Assembly: GCA_012800795.1 (NCBI GenBank)
Contig: JAAZIQ010000057.1
Location: forward strand, 1 to 34,786
Length of the DNA stretch: 34,786 nt
Direction: 5' to 3'
Source of the DNA: Bacillota bacterium
Lineage (GTDB): Bacteria > Bacillota > Dethiobacteria > Dethiobacterales > Dethiobacteraceae
Below are positions 9,486-18,419 of this stretch, in pieces; the stretch's first letter is position 1, and the number at the start of each line of letters is the position of its first letter. The position numbers were made by a program, and so were the translations under genes. The notes beneath the pieces were generated by a model, which was not told the origin of the DNA, did not search any database, and was given only the letters and a program-made list of their open reading frames with translations.

Positions 9486-9668
9486 TTAGAGCTCTTCTAC
9501 TTTAACGAGGTGGGACACTTTATTTATCATACCCCTGATTTGAGGTGTATCTTCATGTTCCACACTTTGGTTAAGTTTCTTTAAACCAAGCGTTCTTACT
9601 GTTACCCGTTGGGTTTCGGGCCGACCAATCACGCTCTTAACCAATGTGATGCGTAACTGTTTTGCCAT
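9486..9668 (-). CDS. rpmD: 50S ribosomal protein L30
   Basis: Small (60 residues) 5S-region large-subunit protein. It carries the family pattern [11 protein letters not shown] followed by [14 protein letters not shown] and ends [16 protein letters not shown]. Start ATG at 9668, eleven bases after the rpsE stop, with AGGAGGT in between. L30 is absent in some bacterial groups; here it is intact and in its usual place. Confidence 0.97.
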   Translation of the reverse strand: MAKQLRITLVKSVIGRPETQRVTVRTLGLKKLNQSVEHEDTPQIRGMINKVSHLVKVEEL

Positions 9669-9679
9669 CTGCTTACCTC

Positions 9680-10180
9680 CTACCCTAATAACTCTTCCAC
9701 CGTAAGGCCGCGCAGCCTTGCCACCTCTTCCATTCTTTTTAATGATTTTAATCCTTCCAGGGTGGCCTTGACTACGTTAATCGCATTGGCAGAACCAAGA
9801 GATTTAGTGAGGATATCTTGCACGCCGGCTGCCTCCAGTACCGCACGCACCGGCCCGCCGGCAATCACGCCTGTACCTTCCGAAGCAGGCTTGAGCAGTA
9901 CACGTCCTGCACCAAATACGCCGATTACGGAATGCGGGATTGTGGTTCCCACGATGGGAACTTCTATCATATTCTTTTTGGCATTTTCAACGCCTTTACG
10001 AATTGCTTCCGGGACTTCGCCCGCCTTGCCCATACCGGCACCGACGTGGCCTTTACCATCGCCGACAACAACCAGTGCGGAAAAGCTAAAGCGGCGACCG
10101 CCCTTTACAACTTTGGCAACGCGGTTTATTTGCACGACTTTTTCAGTCAATTCTACTTTATTGGGATCAAATTTCTCCAC
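9680..10180 (-). CDS. rpsE: 30S ribosomal protein S5
   Basis: Accuracy-related 30S protein near the decoding centre. From the GTG at 10178-10180 it is 166 residues, exactly the Bacillus length, with the N-terminal double-stranded-RNA-binding domain ([16 protein letters not shown], then [13 protein letters not shown]) and the C-terminal domain ([15 protein letters not shown]). An upstream ATG in frame would overlap rplR and place the strong AAGGAGGGAAGGG inside the coding region, so the GTG is preferred. Confidence 0.97.
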   Translation of the reverse strand: MEKFDPNKVELTEKVVQINRVAKVVKGGRRFSFSALVVVGDGKGHVGAGMGKAGEVPEAIRKGVENAKKNMIEVPIVGTTIPHSVIGVFGAGRVLLKPASEGTGVIAGGPVRAVLEAAGVQDILTKSLGSANAINVVKATLEGLKSLKRMEEVARLRGLTVEELLG

Positions 10181-10202
10181 GCTTACCCTTCCCTCCTTCA
10201 CG

Positions 10203-10571
10203 TTAAAATTCAAGGCCTGCTTCGCGAGCACCTTCGGCCAACTCTTTTACTCGACCGTGGTAGAGGTAACCGCCTCTATCAAATACTACTTTCTTAATAC
10301 CTTTTTCCAAAGCTTTTTGTCCAATCAGCAGACCCACTTTACGGGCTGCTTCTTTATTTCCGCAAGCGCTCTTTCCCTCACGAATGGAAGGCTCTAGGCT
10401 AGAAGCCGCAACCAATGTGACTCCGCTTACATCATCGATAATTTGTGCGTAAATATGCTTCAGGCTGCGAAAAACATTCAAACGTGGAATGGCACTTGTT
10501 CCCTGCAGCTTCTTACGAACACGCATGTGCCTGCGTTTCCGCTGTTTATTTTTATCATGGCGCGCAAACAT
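10203..10571 (-). CDS. rplR: 50S ribosomal protein L18
   Basis: 5S rRNA-binding large-subunit protein. The 122 residues begin with a basic tail ([18 protein letters not shown]) and contain [19 protein letters not shown] and the ending [11 protein letters not shown], all diagnostic. ATG start at 10571 behind GGGAGGG; 13 bases separate it from rplF. Confidence 0.98.
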   Translation of the reverse strand: MFARHDKNKQRKRRHMRVRKKLQGTSAIPRLNVFRSLKHIYAQIIDDVSGVTLVAASSLEPSIREGKSACGNKEAARKVGLLIGQKALEKGIKKVVFDRGGYLYHGRVKELAEGAREAGLEF

Positions 10572-10584
10572 TTATTTCCCTCCC

Positions 10585-11121
10585 TTACTTACCAGTCTTA
10601 CCAACTTTGCGGCGAACCCGTTCGTTTTCATACTTAATACCTTTGCCTTTGTAAGGCTCTGGCTCACGGACGGCACGAATATTGGCAGCAAGTCTGCCTA
10701 CTGCTTCCTTATCAATGCCTTTCACCACAATTTTTGTCGGTGCAGGAACTTCTAATTGAACGCCTGCCGGTGGAGTAATGTTGACCGGTTGGGAATAACC
10801 AATGGAAAGCACCACACTATCACCCTGCTTCGTAGCTCTATAACCAACGCCCACCAATTCAAGAGTTTTAGCATAACCTTTTGTCACGCCTTCCACCATA
10901 TTCGCAATCAATGTACGCGTTAAACCGTGGAGGGAGCGCTCTGTTTTATCATCGCTGTTGCGGGTAACAATAATCTGATTGTCTTCAATTTTTATGTTCA
11001 TAGCCTTGGGCATAGCTTTTTGCAGTTGCCCCAAGGGACCTTTAACCGTAATTACATTATTCTCGTTCGTAACTTCAACGCCTGCCGGTAGTTGAATTGG
11101 TTTACGTCCGATACGGCTCAT
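10585..11121 (-). CDS. rplF: 50S ribosomal protein L6
   Basis: Large-subunit protein near the factor-binding site. 178 residues with two L6 repeats; the start [15 protein letters not shown] and the C-terminal [19 protein letters not shown] are family signatures. ATG at 11121 with GGAGGGA upstream; 14-base gap from rpsH. Nothing unusual in the sequence. Confidence 0.98.
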   Translation of the reverse strand: MSRIGRKPIQLPAGVEVTNENNVITVKGPLGQLQKAMPKAMNIKIEDNQIIVTRNSDDKTERSLHGLTRTLIANMVEGVTKGYAKTLELVGVGYRATKQGDSVVLSIGYSQPVNITPPAGVQLEVPAPTKIVVKGIDKEAVGRLAANIRAVREPEPYKGKGIKYENERVRRKVGKTGK

Positions 11122-11135
11122 TTCTTATCCCTCCT

Positions 11136-11534
11136 TTACCAGATGTAACAGAGGACTTCTCCGCCAATACCAGCTTTGCGAGCTGTTTTATCCGTCATGA
11201 TCCCCTGTGAGGTGGAAATGATGGCGATACCGAGGCCACCCAATACTTTGGGCAGTTCATCTTTCCGCGCATAAACCCGCAAGCCGGGTTTACTGATACG
11301 TTTTAAACCGGTTAGTACCTTCTCGCGGTTCGGGCCATATTTCAAGTAAATCTTAATGGTTCCCTGTTTATTATCCTTTTTAAACTCATAATCCTTAATG
11401 AAACCTTCTTTTTTCAGTATATCCGCAATTGCTAATTTGATCTTTGATGCAGGCACTTCAACAGTATCGTGATTAGCCATATTAGCATTACGTAGTCTTG
11501 TTAACATGTCGGCAATAGGGTCCGTCATGGTCAT
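11136..11534 (-). CDS. rpsH: 30S ribosomal protein S8
   Basis: 16S rRNA-binding protein; in Escherichia coli it also represses the spc operon. 132 residues with the N-terminal [18 protein letters not shown] and the C-terminal signature [19 protein letters not shown]. The ATG at 11534 is placed 10 bases after AAAGGAGG; a second ATG two codons later is possible. No S8-like binding structure was recognised in the mRNA. Confidence 0.98.
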   Translation of the reverse strand: MTMTDPIADMLTRLRNANMANHDTVEVPASKIKLAIADILKKEGFIKDYEFKKDNKQGTIKIYLKYGPNREKVLTGLKRISKPGLRVYARKDELPKVLGGLGIAIISTSQGIMTDKTARKAGIGGEVLCYIW

Positions 11535-11564
11535 TGCAATCGAACCTCCTTTCTCTCCAATCCC

Positions 11565-11750
11565 CTACCAGCTGGCTTTTTTTACGCCGGGGATTTTCCC
11601 TTCATGGGCGAGTTTACGGAAACAAAGGCGGCACATACCAAATTTGCGCAGGTACGCACGGGGACGGCCGCATAGTTGGCAGCGGTTATAGCGCCGCACT
11701 TTAAACTTCGGGGTTCTTTTTGCCTTAGCAATCATTGATTTTTTGGCCAC
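11565..11750 (-). CDS. rpsN: 30S ribosomal protein S14, zinc-type
   Basis: Short 61-residue S14 with the zinc knuckle CQLCGRP followed by [11 protein letters not shown], i.e. the Cys-rich (C+) form that many Firmicutes carry in the spc operon. The GTG start (11748-11750) lies after AGGGGA and yields [16 protein letters not shown]. It ends [10 protein letters not shown] as expected. Some Firmicutes hold a zinc-free long S14 elsewhere for zinc starvation; none is in this window. Confidence 0.97.
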   Translation of the reverse strand: MAKKSMIAKAKRTPKFKVRRYNRCQLCGRPRAYLRKFGMCRLCFRKLAHEGKIPGVKKASW

Positions 11751-11777
11751 TATTTCCCCTCCTTTTTGTGTTCATAT

Positions 11778-12320
11778 TTACGCGGTACGAAATGGCATGC
11801 CCATCTCGCGTAATAGTTCTCTCGCCTCTTCATCGGTTTTGGCAGTGGTAACAATAATCACGTCCATGCCGCGAACTTTATCGACCTGATCATAACTTAT
11901 CTCCGGGAAAATTAATTGTTCGCGCAGCCCCAAGGAGTAATTACCACGGCCGTCAAAGGACTTCGGCGACACACCGCGAAAATCACGCACACGGGGAAGC
12001 GCTACATTCATTAATTTATCTAGAAAATCATACATTCTATCGCCCCGAAGAGTGACTTTACAGCCGATGCTCATGCCTTCGCGGATTTTGAAACTGGCCA
12101 CAGACTTTCTGGCTTTTGTCACTACCGGGCGCTGTCCGGAAATTAATGTTAAGTCATTAATTGCGGCATCTAGTGCTTTAGGGTTATCTTTGGCCTCACC
12201 AACGCCCATATTAATAACTATTTTCTCCAAACGAGGAGCCTCCAGAGCGTTTTTATATTGGAAACGTGCCATCAAAGCAGGCAGCACTTCTTTCTGATAT
12301 TTTTCTTTCAAGCGGGCCAT
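11778..12320 (-). CDS. rplE: 50S ribosomal protein L5
   Basis: 5S rRNA-binding protein contacting P-site tRNA. 180 residues, with the conserved [13 protein letters not shown] (about 31-43), [23 protein letters not shown] and the late [23 protein letters not shown] start at 12320 behind AAAGGAGGT; 21 bases after rplX. Full-length and ordinary. Confidence 0.98.
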   Translation of the reverse strand: MARLKEKYQKEVLPALMARFQYKNALEAPRLEKIVINMGVGEAKDNPKALDAAINDLTLISGQRPVVTKARKSVASFKIREGMSIGCKVTLRGDRMYDFLDKLMNVALPRVRDFRGVSPKSFDGRGNYSLGLREQLIFPEISYDQVDKVRGMDVIIVTTAKTDEEARELLREMGMPFRTA

Positions 12321-12341
12321 ACGCTGTTACCTCCTTTCAGG

Positions 12342-12674
12342 CTACTTGTCGAGAAGCTCCCCGCACTTTTTACAGGCACGGACCCAAGCAACTTTATCAT
12401 TTGCCTTCTTTACCTGTGCTTTCTTGATCCGTGTTGCTTTTTTACAACTGGGGCAAATCACCATTACTTTGCTGCTGTGAATGGGAGCCTCTTTTTCATG
12501 AATACCTGCCTGGATGTGCTGGGTAGCACGAGCATGTTTTTTGACAATATTTATTCCTTCAACCACCACTTTACTTTCTTTAGGCAGTGCGGTTAAAACT
12601 TTACCTTTTTTACCCTTGTCTTTACCAGATAGAATCAGGACTTGGTCTCCTTTTTTTACATGGAGCTTAGGCAC
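12342..12674 (-). CDS. rplX: 50S ribosomal protein L24
   Basis: Early-assembly 23S rRNA-binding protein with an N-terminal KOW motif ([18 protein letters not shown]). The 110-residue sequence also has a CPSC and CKKC pair (about residues 74-77 and 102-105) that could bind zinc, as in many Firmicute L24 proteins. GTG start (12672-12674) behind AAGGAGGTG. Confidence 0.97.
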   Translation of the reverse strand: MPKLHVKKGDQVLILSGKDKGKKGKVLTALPKESKVVVEGINIVKKHARATQHIQAGIHEKEAPIHSSKVMVICPSCKKATRIKKAQVKKANDKVAWVRACKKCGELLDK

Positions 12675-12695
12675 TTTATGTGCACCTCCTTAATG

Positions 12696-13064
12696 CTAAA
12701 TCACTTCCGGTGCTAGTGATACAATTTTCATAAAATCCTTTTCCCGTAATTCCCGGGCTACCGGTCCAAAGATCCGGGTGCCGCGCGGGTTATTTTGCTC
12801 ATTAATCAAGACGGCTGCATTTTCATCAAATTTGATATATGAACCGTCATTGCGTCTTAAACCCTGGGAAGAACGAACGATGACTGCTCTGACGACGTCG
12901 CCTTTTTTGACAACTCCGCCGGGCGTTGCTTCTTTAACAGAAGCCACAATAACATCACCAATATTGCCGAAGTTACGGGAAGACCCACCGAGGACTTTAA
13001 TGCACATGATTTTTTTAGCTCCCGAATTATCGGCAACCGTCAGATAAGTTTGGGCCTGAATCAT
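12696..13064 (-). CDS. rplN: 50S ribosomal protein L14
   Basis: Large-subunit protein at the subunit interface. From the ATG at 13064 it has 122 residues, the near-universal length, beginning [18 protein letters not shown]. An upstream TTG two codons earlier is possible but AAGGAGG is seven bases from this ATG. Motif [15 protein letters not shown] and the ending SLAPEVI are conserved. The gap before it, on the rpsQ side, is unusually long for this operon and holds a palindromic element. Confidence 0.97.
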   Translation of the reverse strand: MIQAQTYLTVADNSGAKKIMCIKVLGGSSRNFGNIGDVIVASVKEATPGGVVKKGDVVRAVIVRSSQGLRRNDGSYIKFDENAAVLINEQNNPRGTRIFGPVARELREKDFMKIVSLAPEVI

Positions 13065-13083
13065 CGTCAAACCTCCTTCTCGC

Positions 13084-13170
13084 CAGATGTCAGCAAATCA
13101 GATGTCGGATAAGAGGAAAAGGCAATGCTGTCTGAGTCCCATAAATCTGACCTCTGATTCCGACTTCCAG
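13084..13170. repeat. Degenerate palindromic repeat element in the rpsQ-rplN gap
   Basis: Two arms of about 27 bases (13084-13110 and 13144-13170) are imperfect inverted repeats; the left arm also contains AGATGTC twice. Counting G-U pairs, nearly all of the arms can form one long stem with a 2-nt bulge and a loop of about 33 nt. The purine-rich units (AGTCGG, AGGTCAG, AATCAG) resemble degenerate short-period repeats seen between genes in Clostridia. A related, shorter element lies at 17227-17282. It is transcribed as part of the operon. Confidence 0.55.
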
Positions 13171-13171
13171 C

Positions 13172-13435
13172 TTACAACTTTGTCTTTTCTATAATCTCAA
13201 CCAGACGCCATCTTTTTTCTTTGCTGAGGGGTCTTGTTTCCATAATTCTTACCTTGTCACCAATGCTGCACTCATTATTGGGATCATGCACTTTATATTT
13301 ATTGGTTATGCGGATTATTTTTCCGTATAGCGGGTGGCGCGTAGTCCTTTCTACACTGACAACCGCCGTTTTATCCATTTTATCGCTCACAACCCTACCA
13401 ACACGAGTTTTGCGATTACCGCGTTTCAAGAGCAT
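13172..13435 (-). CDS. rpsQ: 30S ribosomal protein S17
   Basis: 16S rRNA-binding primary assembly protein. Core motifs [21 protein letters not shown] and [21 protein letters not shown] are present. The start is ambiguous: the ATG at 13435 (87 residues) is only two bases from AAGGAGG, whereas a TTG two codons later (13429, 85 residues) has ideal 8-base spacing and better matches the family N-terminus. The reading frame is open further upstream but without similarity. Confidence 0.95.
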   Translation of the reverse strand: MLLKRGNRKTRVGRVVSDKMDKTAVVSVERTTRHPLYGKIIRITNKYKVHDPNNECSIGDKVRIMETRPLSKEKRWRLVEIIEKTKL

Positions 13436-13482
13436 TGCCTCCTTTCGGATACAGTTGCTTCCGGCCAAAAGCGACGCTTTTG

Positions 13483-13677
13483 TCAGGATTTAAGTTCACG
13501 TTCGCGTTGAACTGTTTTTATTCTTGCGATATTCCTTCTTACTTCTCGAATACGCATAGGGTTCTCCAACTGTCTTGTAGCCATTTGAAAGCGCAAGTTA
13601 AACAATTCTTCCTTGAGTTCAGCCAGCTTACCGGCCAATTCCGTATCACTGTATTCTCTCAACTCTTTAGCTTTCAT
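13483..13677 (-). CDS. rpmC: 50S ribosomal protein L29
   Basis: Two-helix large-subunit protein near the tunnel exit, a docking point for SRP and trigger factor. 64 residues from the ATG at 13677 ([18 protein letters not shown]), with the hallmark [24 protein letters not shown] stands six bases upstream. The start lies 11 bases inside the end of rplP, suggesting coupling; a GTG four codons earlier would extend it slightly. Confidence 0.96.
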   Translation of the reverse strand: MKAKELREYSDTELAGKLAELKEELFNLRFQMATRQLENPMRIREVRRNIARIKTVQRERELKS

Positions 13678-14104
13678 GGCTTTCACCACCCGTCTCTACT
13701 ACTCGTTTAACAAATTTTGTTTTTATCGGCAACTTATGGGCTGCCAAACGCATGGCTTCGCGGGCAACTTCTTCAGAAACACCCGCCAATTCGAAAAGAA
13801 TACGCCCAGGCTTAACAACAGCCACCCAATATTCCGGTGATCCCTTACCACTACCCATACGGGTTTCAGCAGGCTTAGCAGTCACGGGTTTATCAGGGAA
13901 AATTTGAATCCAAACCTTGCCGCCCCTTCTGATATAACGGGTCATGGCTACACGTGCCGCTTCTATCTGCTGGCTGGTAATCCAAGCCGGTTCCAGCGCC
14001 TGTAAACCATACTCACCAAAAGCAATCTGGTTACCTGCTTGCGCCTTACCTTTCATCCGGCCTCGATGCTGTCTACGATATTTAACTCTTTTGGGTATCA
14101 GCAT
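13667..14104 (-). CDS. rplP: 50S ribosomal protein L16
   Basis: Protein at the A-site/tRNA elbow region. 145 residues starting [19 protein letters not shown], with the conserved [26 protein letters not shown] block and [21 protein letters not shown] at 14104 with GGAGGAAA upstream, inside the 3' end of rpsC (23-base overlap). Its own stop overlaps the rpmC start. Confidence 0.98.
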   Translation of the reverse strand: MLIPKRVKYRRQHRGRMKGKAQAGNQIAFGEYGLQALEPAWITSQQIEAARVAMTRYIRRGGKVWIQIFPDKPVTAKPAETRMGSGKGSPEYWVAVVKPGRILFELAGVSEEVAREAMRLAAHKLPIKTKFVKRVVETGGESHES

Positions 14105-14762
14105 GCGGGTTTCCTCCTCCCGTATTTCTCTGCTTAGTCGGGAGAACCTCCCCTTTATAAATCCAGACTTTTACGCCGATGCGACCATAAGTGGTGTGAG
14201 CTTCTGCAAAACCATAATCAATATCTGCGCGCAATGTCTGTAAGGGCACAGTTCCTTCATGTTGCGATTCCGTACGTGCAATCTCTGCACCGCCTAAACG
14301 CCCACTAACCATTACTTTAATACCTTTGGCTCCGGCTTTCATGGTGCGGAAAACTGCCTGCTTCATTGCCCGACGAAAGGCAACACGTTTAACTAACTGA
14401 TTGGCAATATTTTCCGCCACCAGCCTTGCATCCAATTCCGGTGTTTTTATTTCCACAATATTAATATGAATTTGCTTATCCGTCAGCTTTTCCAGCTTTT
14501 TACGCAGCTCTTCAACTCCGGATCCGCCTTTACCGATAACAATCCCGGGCTTTGCCGTATGCACTGTAATCCGCACACGGTTCGCCGCCCTTTCAATTTC
14601 GATGCGGGAAACGGCGGCATTCTCAAGGTTGTTGTAAATAGCTTTGCGGATCTCCATGTCCTCAAGCAGCTGATCTGTATAGTTTTTATCGGCATACCAT
14701 TTGGCATCCCAGTCTTTAATGACGCCAATGCGGAAACCGATAGGACTTACCTTTTGACCCAC
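14082..14762 (-). CDS. rpsC: 30S ribosomal protein S3
   Basis: mRNA-entry protein of the 30S head with helicase activity together with S4 and S5. 226 residues: N-terminal KH-type domain with [14 protein letters not shown] (about 78-91), and the C-terminal domain with [12 protein letters not shown] and [16 protein letters not shown] start (14760-14762) giving [13 protein letters not shown]. It overlaps rplP by 23 bases at its end and is five bases after rplV. Confidence 0.98.
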   Translation of the reverse strand: MGQKVSPIGFRIGVIKDWDAKWYADKNYTDQLLEDMEIRKAIYNNLENAAVSRIEIERAANRVRITVHTAKPGIVIGKGGSGVEELRKKLEKLTDKQIHINIVEIKTPELDARLVAENIANQLVKRVAFRRAMKQAVFRTMKAGAKGIKVMVSGRLGGAEIARTESQHEGTVPLQTLRADIDYGFAEAHTTYGRIGVKVWIYKGEVLPTKQRNTGGGNPHADTQKS

Positions 14763-14767
14763 GTACT

Positions 14768-15109
14768 TTATCCCTCCCTCTTCTCTTTGAGAATGATGGT
14801 AATGTGGCTGGTGGGCTTGCGAATACGACTGGCCATACCGCGGGCACGGGCACGATAACGTTTTAGTACCGGCCCTTGATTAACAAAAGCCTGTGCCACG
14901 TATAAATCTTCACGATTCATGGCATAATTATTTTCCGCATTGGCCATGGCAGAATGTAAAACCTTATAAATTGGTTTTGCCGGCCGATTGGGAATCATTT
15001 TTAGTATCGCCAGCGCTTCCTGAACATCTCTACCGCGAATCTGGTCCACAACTAGGCGGGCCTTCCGCGGTGATATTCTAATGTACTTAGCAGTAGCTTT
15101 TGCTTCCAC
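14768..15109 (-). CDS. rplV: 50S ribosomal protein L22
   Basis: Tunnel-lining protein whose long beta-hairpin contributes to the exit-tunnel constriction. 113 residues with [19 protein letters not shown] and the hairpin region [23 protein letters not shown]; no insertion or deletion of the sort linked to macrolide resistance is apparent. GTG start (15107-15109), AGGGA upstream. Confidence 0.98.
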   Translation of the reverse strand: MEAKATAKYIRISPRKARLVVDQIRGRDVQEALAILKMIPNRPAKPIYKVLHSAMANAENNYAMNREDLYVAQAFVNQGPVLKRYRARARGMASRIRKPTSHITIILKEKREG

Positions 15110-15121
15110 GGCTATCCCTCC

Positions 15122-15406
15122 TTACTTTAGTGCTGTGGACCGTTCAGTATGGCCGCTGTGTCCACGGAAAGTCCGTGTCGGTGCAAACTCGCCTAATTTA
15201 TGACCAACCATATCTTCAGTTATATATACCGGCACATGCTTTCTGCCATCATGAACCGCCAGTGTATGACCTACCATTTCGGGGAAAATGGTAGAGCGGC
15301 GGGACCAGGTTTTTATAACTTTCTTTTCATTTTTTTCATTCATCTGCTTGATTTTTGCAAGCAGCTTCTCATCAACATAAGGACCTTTTTTCAAAGACCT
15401 GGACAA
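15122..15406 (-). CDS. rpsS: 30S ribosomal protein S19
   Basis: 30S head protein that contacts S13 and the 50S. 94 residues, starting [16 protein letters not shown] with the conserved [18 protein letters not shown] and [14 protein letters not shown]. The start codon is TTG (15404-15406), seven to eight bases after GGAGGTCG; no alternative ATG yields the conserved N-terminus. Sits between rplB and rplV. Confidence 0.98.
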   Translation of the reverse strand: MSRSLKKGPYVDEKLLAKIKQMNEKNEKKVIKTWSRRSTIFPEMVGHTLAVHDGRKHVPVYITEDMVGHKLGEFAPTRTFRGHSGHTERSTALK

Positions 15407-15433
15407 ATCTAGGCGACCTCCTTCCTGAACAGT

Positions 15434-16267
15434 CTATTTTGCTTTCCGACGTCTGACAATAAATTGATCAGACTTTTTATTCTTCTTGCGTGTCTTGTAA
15501 CCCAGAGTCGGTACACCCCATGGAGTAACGGGGCTCTTACGGCCAATGGGCGATTTCCCTTCACCGCCACCATGCGGGTGATCTACCGCGTTCATAACCA
15601 CACCACGCACTGCCGGACGTTTGCCAAGCCAACGCGAACGTCCTGCTTTACCAATGGTAATATTTTCATGATCCAAATTGCCTACCTGACCGATAGTTGC
15701 TTTGCATTCCTGCGAAATCAACCGTACTTCACCGGAAGGCAGACGTACTTGAGCATATTTGCCTTCCTTTGCCATCAGCTGTGCAGCAGCGCCAGCTGAA
15801 CGCACCAATTGACCACCTTTACCGACTTTCAGTTCAATATTATGGATCAATGTGCCAACGGGAATATCTTTTAAGGGCAGAGCGTTGCCCGGCTTAATAT
15901 CGGCACCCGGACCGGAAAGAAGTTTTGTCCCTACGGTAACACCGGCCGGAGCCAAAATATATCTTTTTTCTCCGTCCGCATAATGAAGTAAAGCAATATT
16001 GGCCGAACGGTTTGGATCATATTCGATTGAAGCTACAGTAGCTGGTACTCCATCTTTATTACGTTTAAAATCAATAATCCGGTACTTGCGTTTATGTCCA
16101 CCGCCATGATGACGTACGGTAATACGGCCTTGTGCATTGCGACCTGCCTTCTTTTTCAGGGGAGCCAGCAATGACTTTTCCGGCTTTGTTTTCGTAATTT
16201 CTTCAAACGTCCTGACGGTCATAAAACGGCGTCCCGGAGAGGTGGGAACAAATTTTTTAACTGCCAT
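15434..16267 (-). CDS. rplB: 50S ribosomal protein L2
   Basis: One of the most conserved ribosomal proteins, needed for subunit association and peptidyl-transferase activity. 277 residues; the key histidine region is intact ([19 protein letters not shown], about 220-238). N-terminus [17 protein letters not shown] and C-terminus [12 protein letters not shown] are standard. ATG at 16267 after GGAGGGA. Confidence 0.99.
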   Translation of the reverse strand: MAVKKFVPTSPGRRFMTVRTFEEITKTKPEKSLLAPLKKKAGRNAQGRITVRHHGGGHKRKYRIIDFKRNKDGVPATVASIEYDPNRSANIALLHYADGEKRYILAPAGVTVGTKLLSGPGADIKPGNALPLKDIPVGTLIHNIELKVGKGGQLVRSAGAAAQLMAKEGKYAQVRLPSGEVRLISQECKATIGQVGNLDHENITIGKAGRSRWLGKRPAVRGVVMNAVDHPHGGGEGKSPIGRKSPVTPWGVPTLGYKTRKKNKKSDQFIVRRRKAK

Positions 16268-16290
16268 CTTTATTCTCCCTCCTTCCTGGG

Positions 16291-16581
16291 TTATAGACCT
16301 TCAAAGATCTCGATGGGCTTACTGTCTTCTGTAAGTGTCACAATTGCTTTCTTCCAGTCGGGACGGCGCCCGGAATGGACACCCATCCGCTTTACTTTTC
16401 CCCTGATGCGAATTGTATTAACATCCTTTACTTTCACTTGAAAGAGTTCTTCTACCGCTCTTTTAACGTCAATTTTATTGGCATAGGGGGCAATTTTGAA
16501 AGCATATTTCTGCTCTCCCATTAAATTCATTGATTTCTCAGAAATTAAAGGTTTAATGATAATATCCCTTGCGTCGCGCAT
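16291..16581 (-). CDS. rplW: 50S ribosomal protein L23
   Basis: Tunnel-exit protein and docking site for trigger factor and SRP. 96 residues with [17 protein letters not shown] and [20 protein letters not shown]. Its ATG (16579-16581) overlaps the rplD stop by one base (TAATG), a classic coupled pair. Confidence 0.98.
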   Translation of the reverse strand: MRDARDIIIKPLISEKSMNLMGEQKYAFKIAPYANKIDVKRAVEELFQVKVKDVNTIRIRGKVKRMGVHSGRRPDWKKAIVTLTEDSKPIEIFEGL

Positions 16582-17207
16582 TAGGCAAACACCTCCTCTA
16601 TCTGGGACACGGCATCGCGTGTTAACACCAGATTATCGGTGTTTAAAATGTCATAGACATTTAGCTGGCCCGCATGAGTTGTTTTAACTCCCGGGATATT
16701 ACGGGCTGATTTATAAACATTTTCCTGCGGTTTGTCAAGAACAATTAAAACTTTACGGCCTGCTTGCAGCTTATTCAACACTTCAACCATTGCCTTTGTT
16801 CTAGGAGCTTCCATGGTCAGCGTATCCAAAACAATAATGGAACCCGCATTAACCTTGGTAGTCAGTGCTGATTTGATAGCCAGCCTTTTTAACTTCTTCG
16901 GCAGCTTCTGTTTGTAGTTGCGGCGTCCATCGGGCCCAAAGACTACGCCACCGCCTCTCCAAATGGGAGAACGAATGGAACCATGTCGTGCACGTCCGGT
17001 GCCTTTTTGACGCCACGGTTTACGTCCGCCGCCACTTACTTCCGTTCGTGTTTTAGTTTTTGCAGTAGCCAAGCGTTGGTTAGCTAAATATGCCAGAACG
17101 GCTTGGTGCATAGCGGCTTCATTTACTTTGACAGCAAAAATGGCATCGGAAAGTTCAATTTCACCGATTTGCTCGCCCTGCTGATTATATAAAGCTACTT
17201 TCGGCAT
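16581..17207 (-). CDS. rplD: 50S ribosomal protein L4
   Basis: Tunnel protein; in Escherichia coli it also represses the S10 operon. 208 residues from the ATG at 17207 ([19 protein letters not shown]), with the extended loop [24 protein letters not shown] split over about 63-85. A GTG directly before the ATG is a possible alternative, but GGAGG is seven bases from the ATG and only four from the GTG. The gap to rplC is 83 bases and holds a palindromic element. Confidence 0.98.
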   Translation of the reverse strand: MPKVALYNQQGEQIGEIELSDAIFAVKVNEAAMHQAVLAYLANQRLATAKTKTRTEVSGGGRKPWRQKGTGRARHGSIRSPIWRGGGVVFGPDGRRNYKQKLPKKLKRLAIKSALTTKVNAGSIIVLDTLTMEAPRTKAMVEVLNKLQAGRKVLIVLDKPQENVYKSARNIPGVKTTHAGQLNVYDILNTDNLVLTRDAVSQIEEVFA

Positions 17208-17226
17208 CACATATCCTCCCTTCCTG

Positions 17227-17282
17227 ATGGAGGTCAGAATAACAGCATAACTCTACCCGCCACCATCTACTCCGACCTCATT
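17227..17282. repeat. Second, shorter palindromic repeat in the rplC-rplD gap
   Basis: Arms 17227-17241 (ATGGAGGTCAGAATA) and 17268-17282 (minus strand ATGAGGTCGGAGTA) are imperfect inverted copies sharing AGGTC, with a loop of 26 bases. The units are the same kind as in the element at 13084-13170 (AGGTCAG, GGTCGGA). It occupies almost the whole intergenic gap and would be transcribed with the operon. Confidence 0.4.
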
Positions 17283-17290
17283 TTCCAACT

Positions 17291-17926
17291 CTAGCTTTTG
17301 GCTTTAACTGCATCTTTGATGGAAACCAAGCCGCCCCTGGGTCCAGGCACAGCACCTTTAACCAGTATAAGATTACGCTCAGGGTCGACCTTGACAACTT
17401 TCAGATTCTGTACGGTCACCTTGTCGCCGCCCATGCGGCCAGGCAATGTTTGCCCTTTGAAAACACGTGATGTACCTACGGCACCCAGAGAACCGGGGCC
17501 ACGATGATAGTGCGAACCATGGGACATGGGTCCACGGCCTTGACCGAAACGCTTAATGGCTCCGGTAAAACCTTTGCCTTTAGAAACACCGGTAACATCA
17601 ACCAGTTCACCTTCCGCAAAGACATCGGCTTTAATTTCCTGACCCACTTCATAGCCGCTAATATCATCTAAGCGGAACTCACTTACATATTTTTTAACGG
17701 CTACTCCTGCCTTCTGAAAGTGGCCGGCCTGCGGCTTTTTAATATGTTTTTCTTTTACATCCTCGAAGCCGACTTGAATTGCATTGTAACCATCTTTTTC
17801 AGTGCTTTTCTTTTGTATTACATAACAGGGGCCTGCTTCAATCACCGTAACCGGAATCACCTGGCCGTCTGGCGTAAAGACTTGCGACATGCCGATTTTT
17901 TTACCTAAGATTGCTTTCTTCACCAT
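17291..17926 (-). CDS. rplC: 50S ribosomal protein L3
   Basis: Early-assembly protein reaching toward the peptidyl-transferase centre. 211 residues from the ATG at 17926, which is preceded by AAGGAGG at ideal distance and gives [17 protein letters not shown]; a longer frame starting 10 codons upstream is not needed. The conserved loop [19 protein letters not shown] with the methylated-glutamine region and [13 protein letters not shown] are present. Second gene of the S10 block. Confidence 0.98.
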   Translation of the reverse strand: MVKKAILGKKIGMSQVFTPDGQVIPVTVIEAGPCYVIQKKSTEKDGYNAIQVGFEDVKEKHIKKPQAGHFQKAGVAVKKYVSEFRLDDISGYEVGQEIKADVFAEGELVDVTGVSKGKGFTGAIKRFGQGRGPMSHGSHYHRGPGSLGAVGTSRVFKGQTLPGRMGGDKVTVQNLKVVKVDPERNLILVKGAVPGPRGGLVSIKDAVKAKS

Positions 17927-17959
17927 TTGCACCTCCTTAAAGAAATAATTTTCCATTGT

Positions 17960-18268
17960 TTACAGTTTGATTTCAATGTCAACACCGGCTGGTAAATCTA
18001 ATCTCATCAGCGCATCAATGGTTTTTGGTGTTGGGTCTAAAATGTCAATTAGCCGTTTATGTGTTCTCATTTCAAACTGCTCACGGGAATCCTTGTATTT
18101 GTGAGGTGCCCGAATAACAGTATAAATACTTTTTTCCGTCGGCAGCGGAATGGGACCAGATACGGATGCACCTGTCCTTTTGGCCGTTTCCACAATTTTA
18201 CCGGAGGATTGATCCAGTATTTGGTGATCGAAGGCCTTTAAACGAATACGAATCTTTTGCTTCGCCAT
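17960..18268 (-). CDS. rpsJ: 30S ribosomal protein S10 (NusE)
   Basis: 30S head protein which also acts as NusE in antitermination and couples to NusG. 102 residues starting [15 protein letters not shown] with the conserved [14 protein letters not shown] and [22 protein letters not shown] at 18268 behind GAAGGAGGGG. First gene of the S10 operon; I see no convincing promoter in the gap after tuf, so read-through from the str operon is likely. Confidence 0.98.
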   Translation of the reverse strand: MAKQKIRIRLKAFDHQILDQSSGKIVETAKRTGASVSGPIPLPTEKSIYTVIRAPHKYKDSREQFEMRTHKRLIDILDPTPKTIDALMRLDLPAGVDIEIKL

Positions 18269-18310
18269 CTTTTCCCCTCCTTCGTTCGTCTGATTGCCAG
18301 ACTACTCCAC

Positions 18311-18333
18311 AAAAATTACCGGGCAACTGCCCG
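18311..18333 (-). terminator. Weak terminator-like hairpin before rpsJ
   Basis: On the minus strand CGGGC pairs with GCCCG across a 4-nt loop (18320-18333), followed by GTAATTTTTG. The stem is only 5 bp and the U run is offset by a few bases, so it may be a partial terminator or attenuator between tuf and rpsJ rather than a full stop. Confidence 0.35.
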
Positions 18334-18356
18334 CAACCTTTTGCTTCATTGTAAGT

Positions 18357-18385
18357 TGGGCTGTTCAGCTGGTCTGAACAGCCCA
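18357..18385 (-). other. Perfect 12-bp hairpin in tuf-rpsJ gap
   Basis: TGGGCTGTTCAG and its exact complement CTGAACAGCCCA flank a 5-nt loop, 35 bases after the tuf stop. There is no U-tract, so it is more likely an mRNA processing or 3'-stabilising structure than a simple intrinsic terminator. It may let the abundant tuf mRNA accumulate independently of the downstream S10 genes. Confidence 0.6.
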
Positions 18386-18419
18386 GCAATTGCATAAGCT
18401 TAAATACAACTAAATTTTC

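Noticed and set aside
10181-10231. Upstream in-frame start for S5 adding 17 residues
   Set aside because: It would overlap rplR and place the strong Shine-Dalgarno sequence inside the gene; the GTG at 10180 gives exactly the family length.
13084-13170. The repeat as a CRISPR fragment
   Set aside because: Units are degenerate and inverted, without regular spacers or repeats of 24-37 bases.
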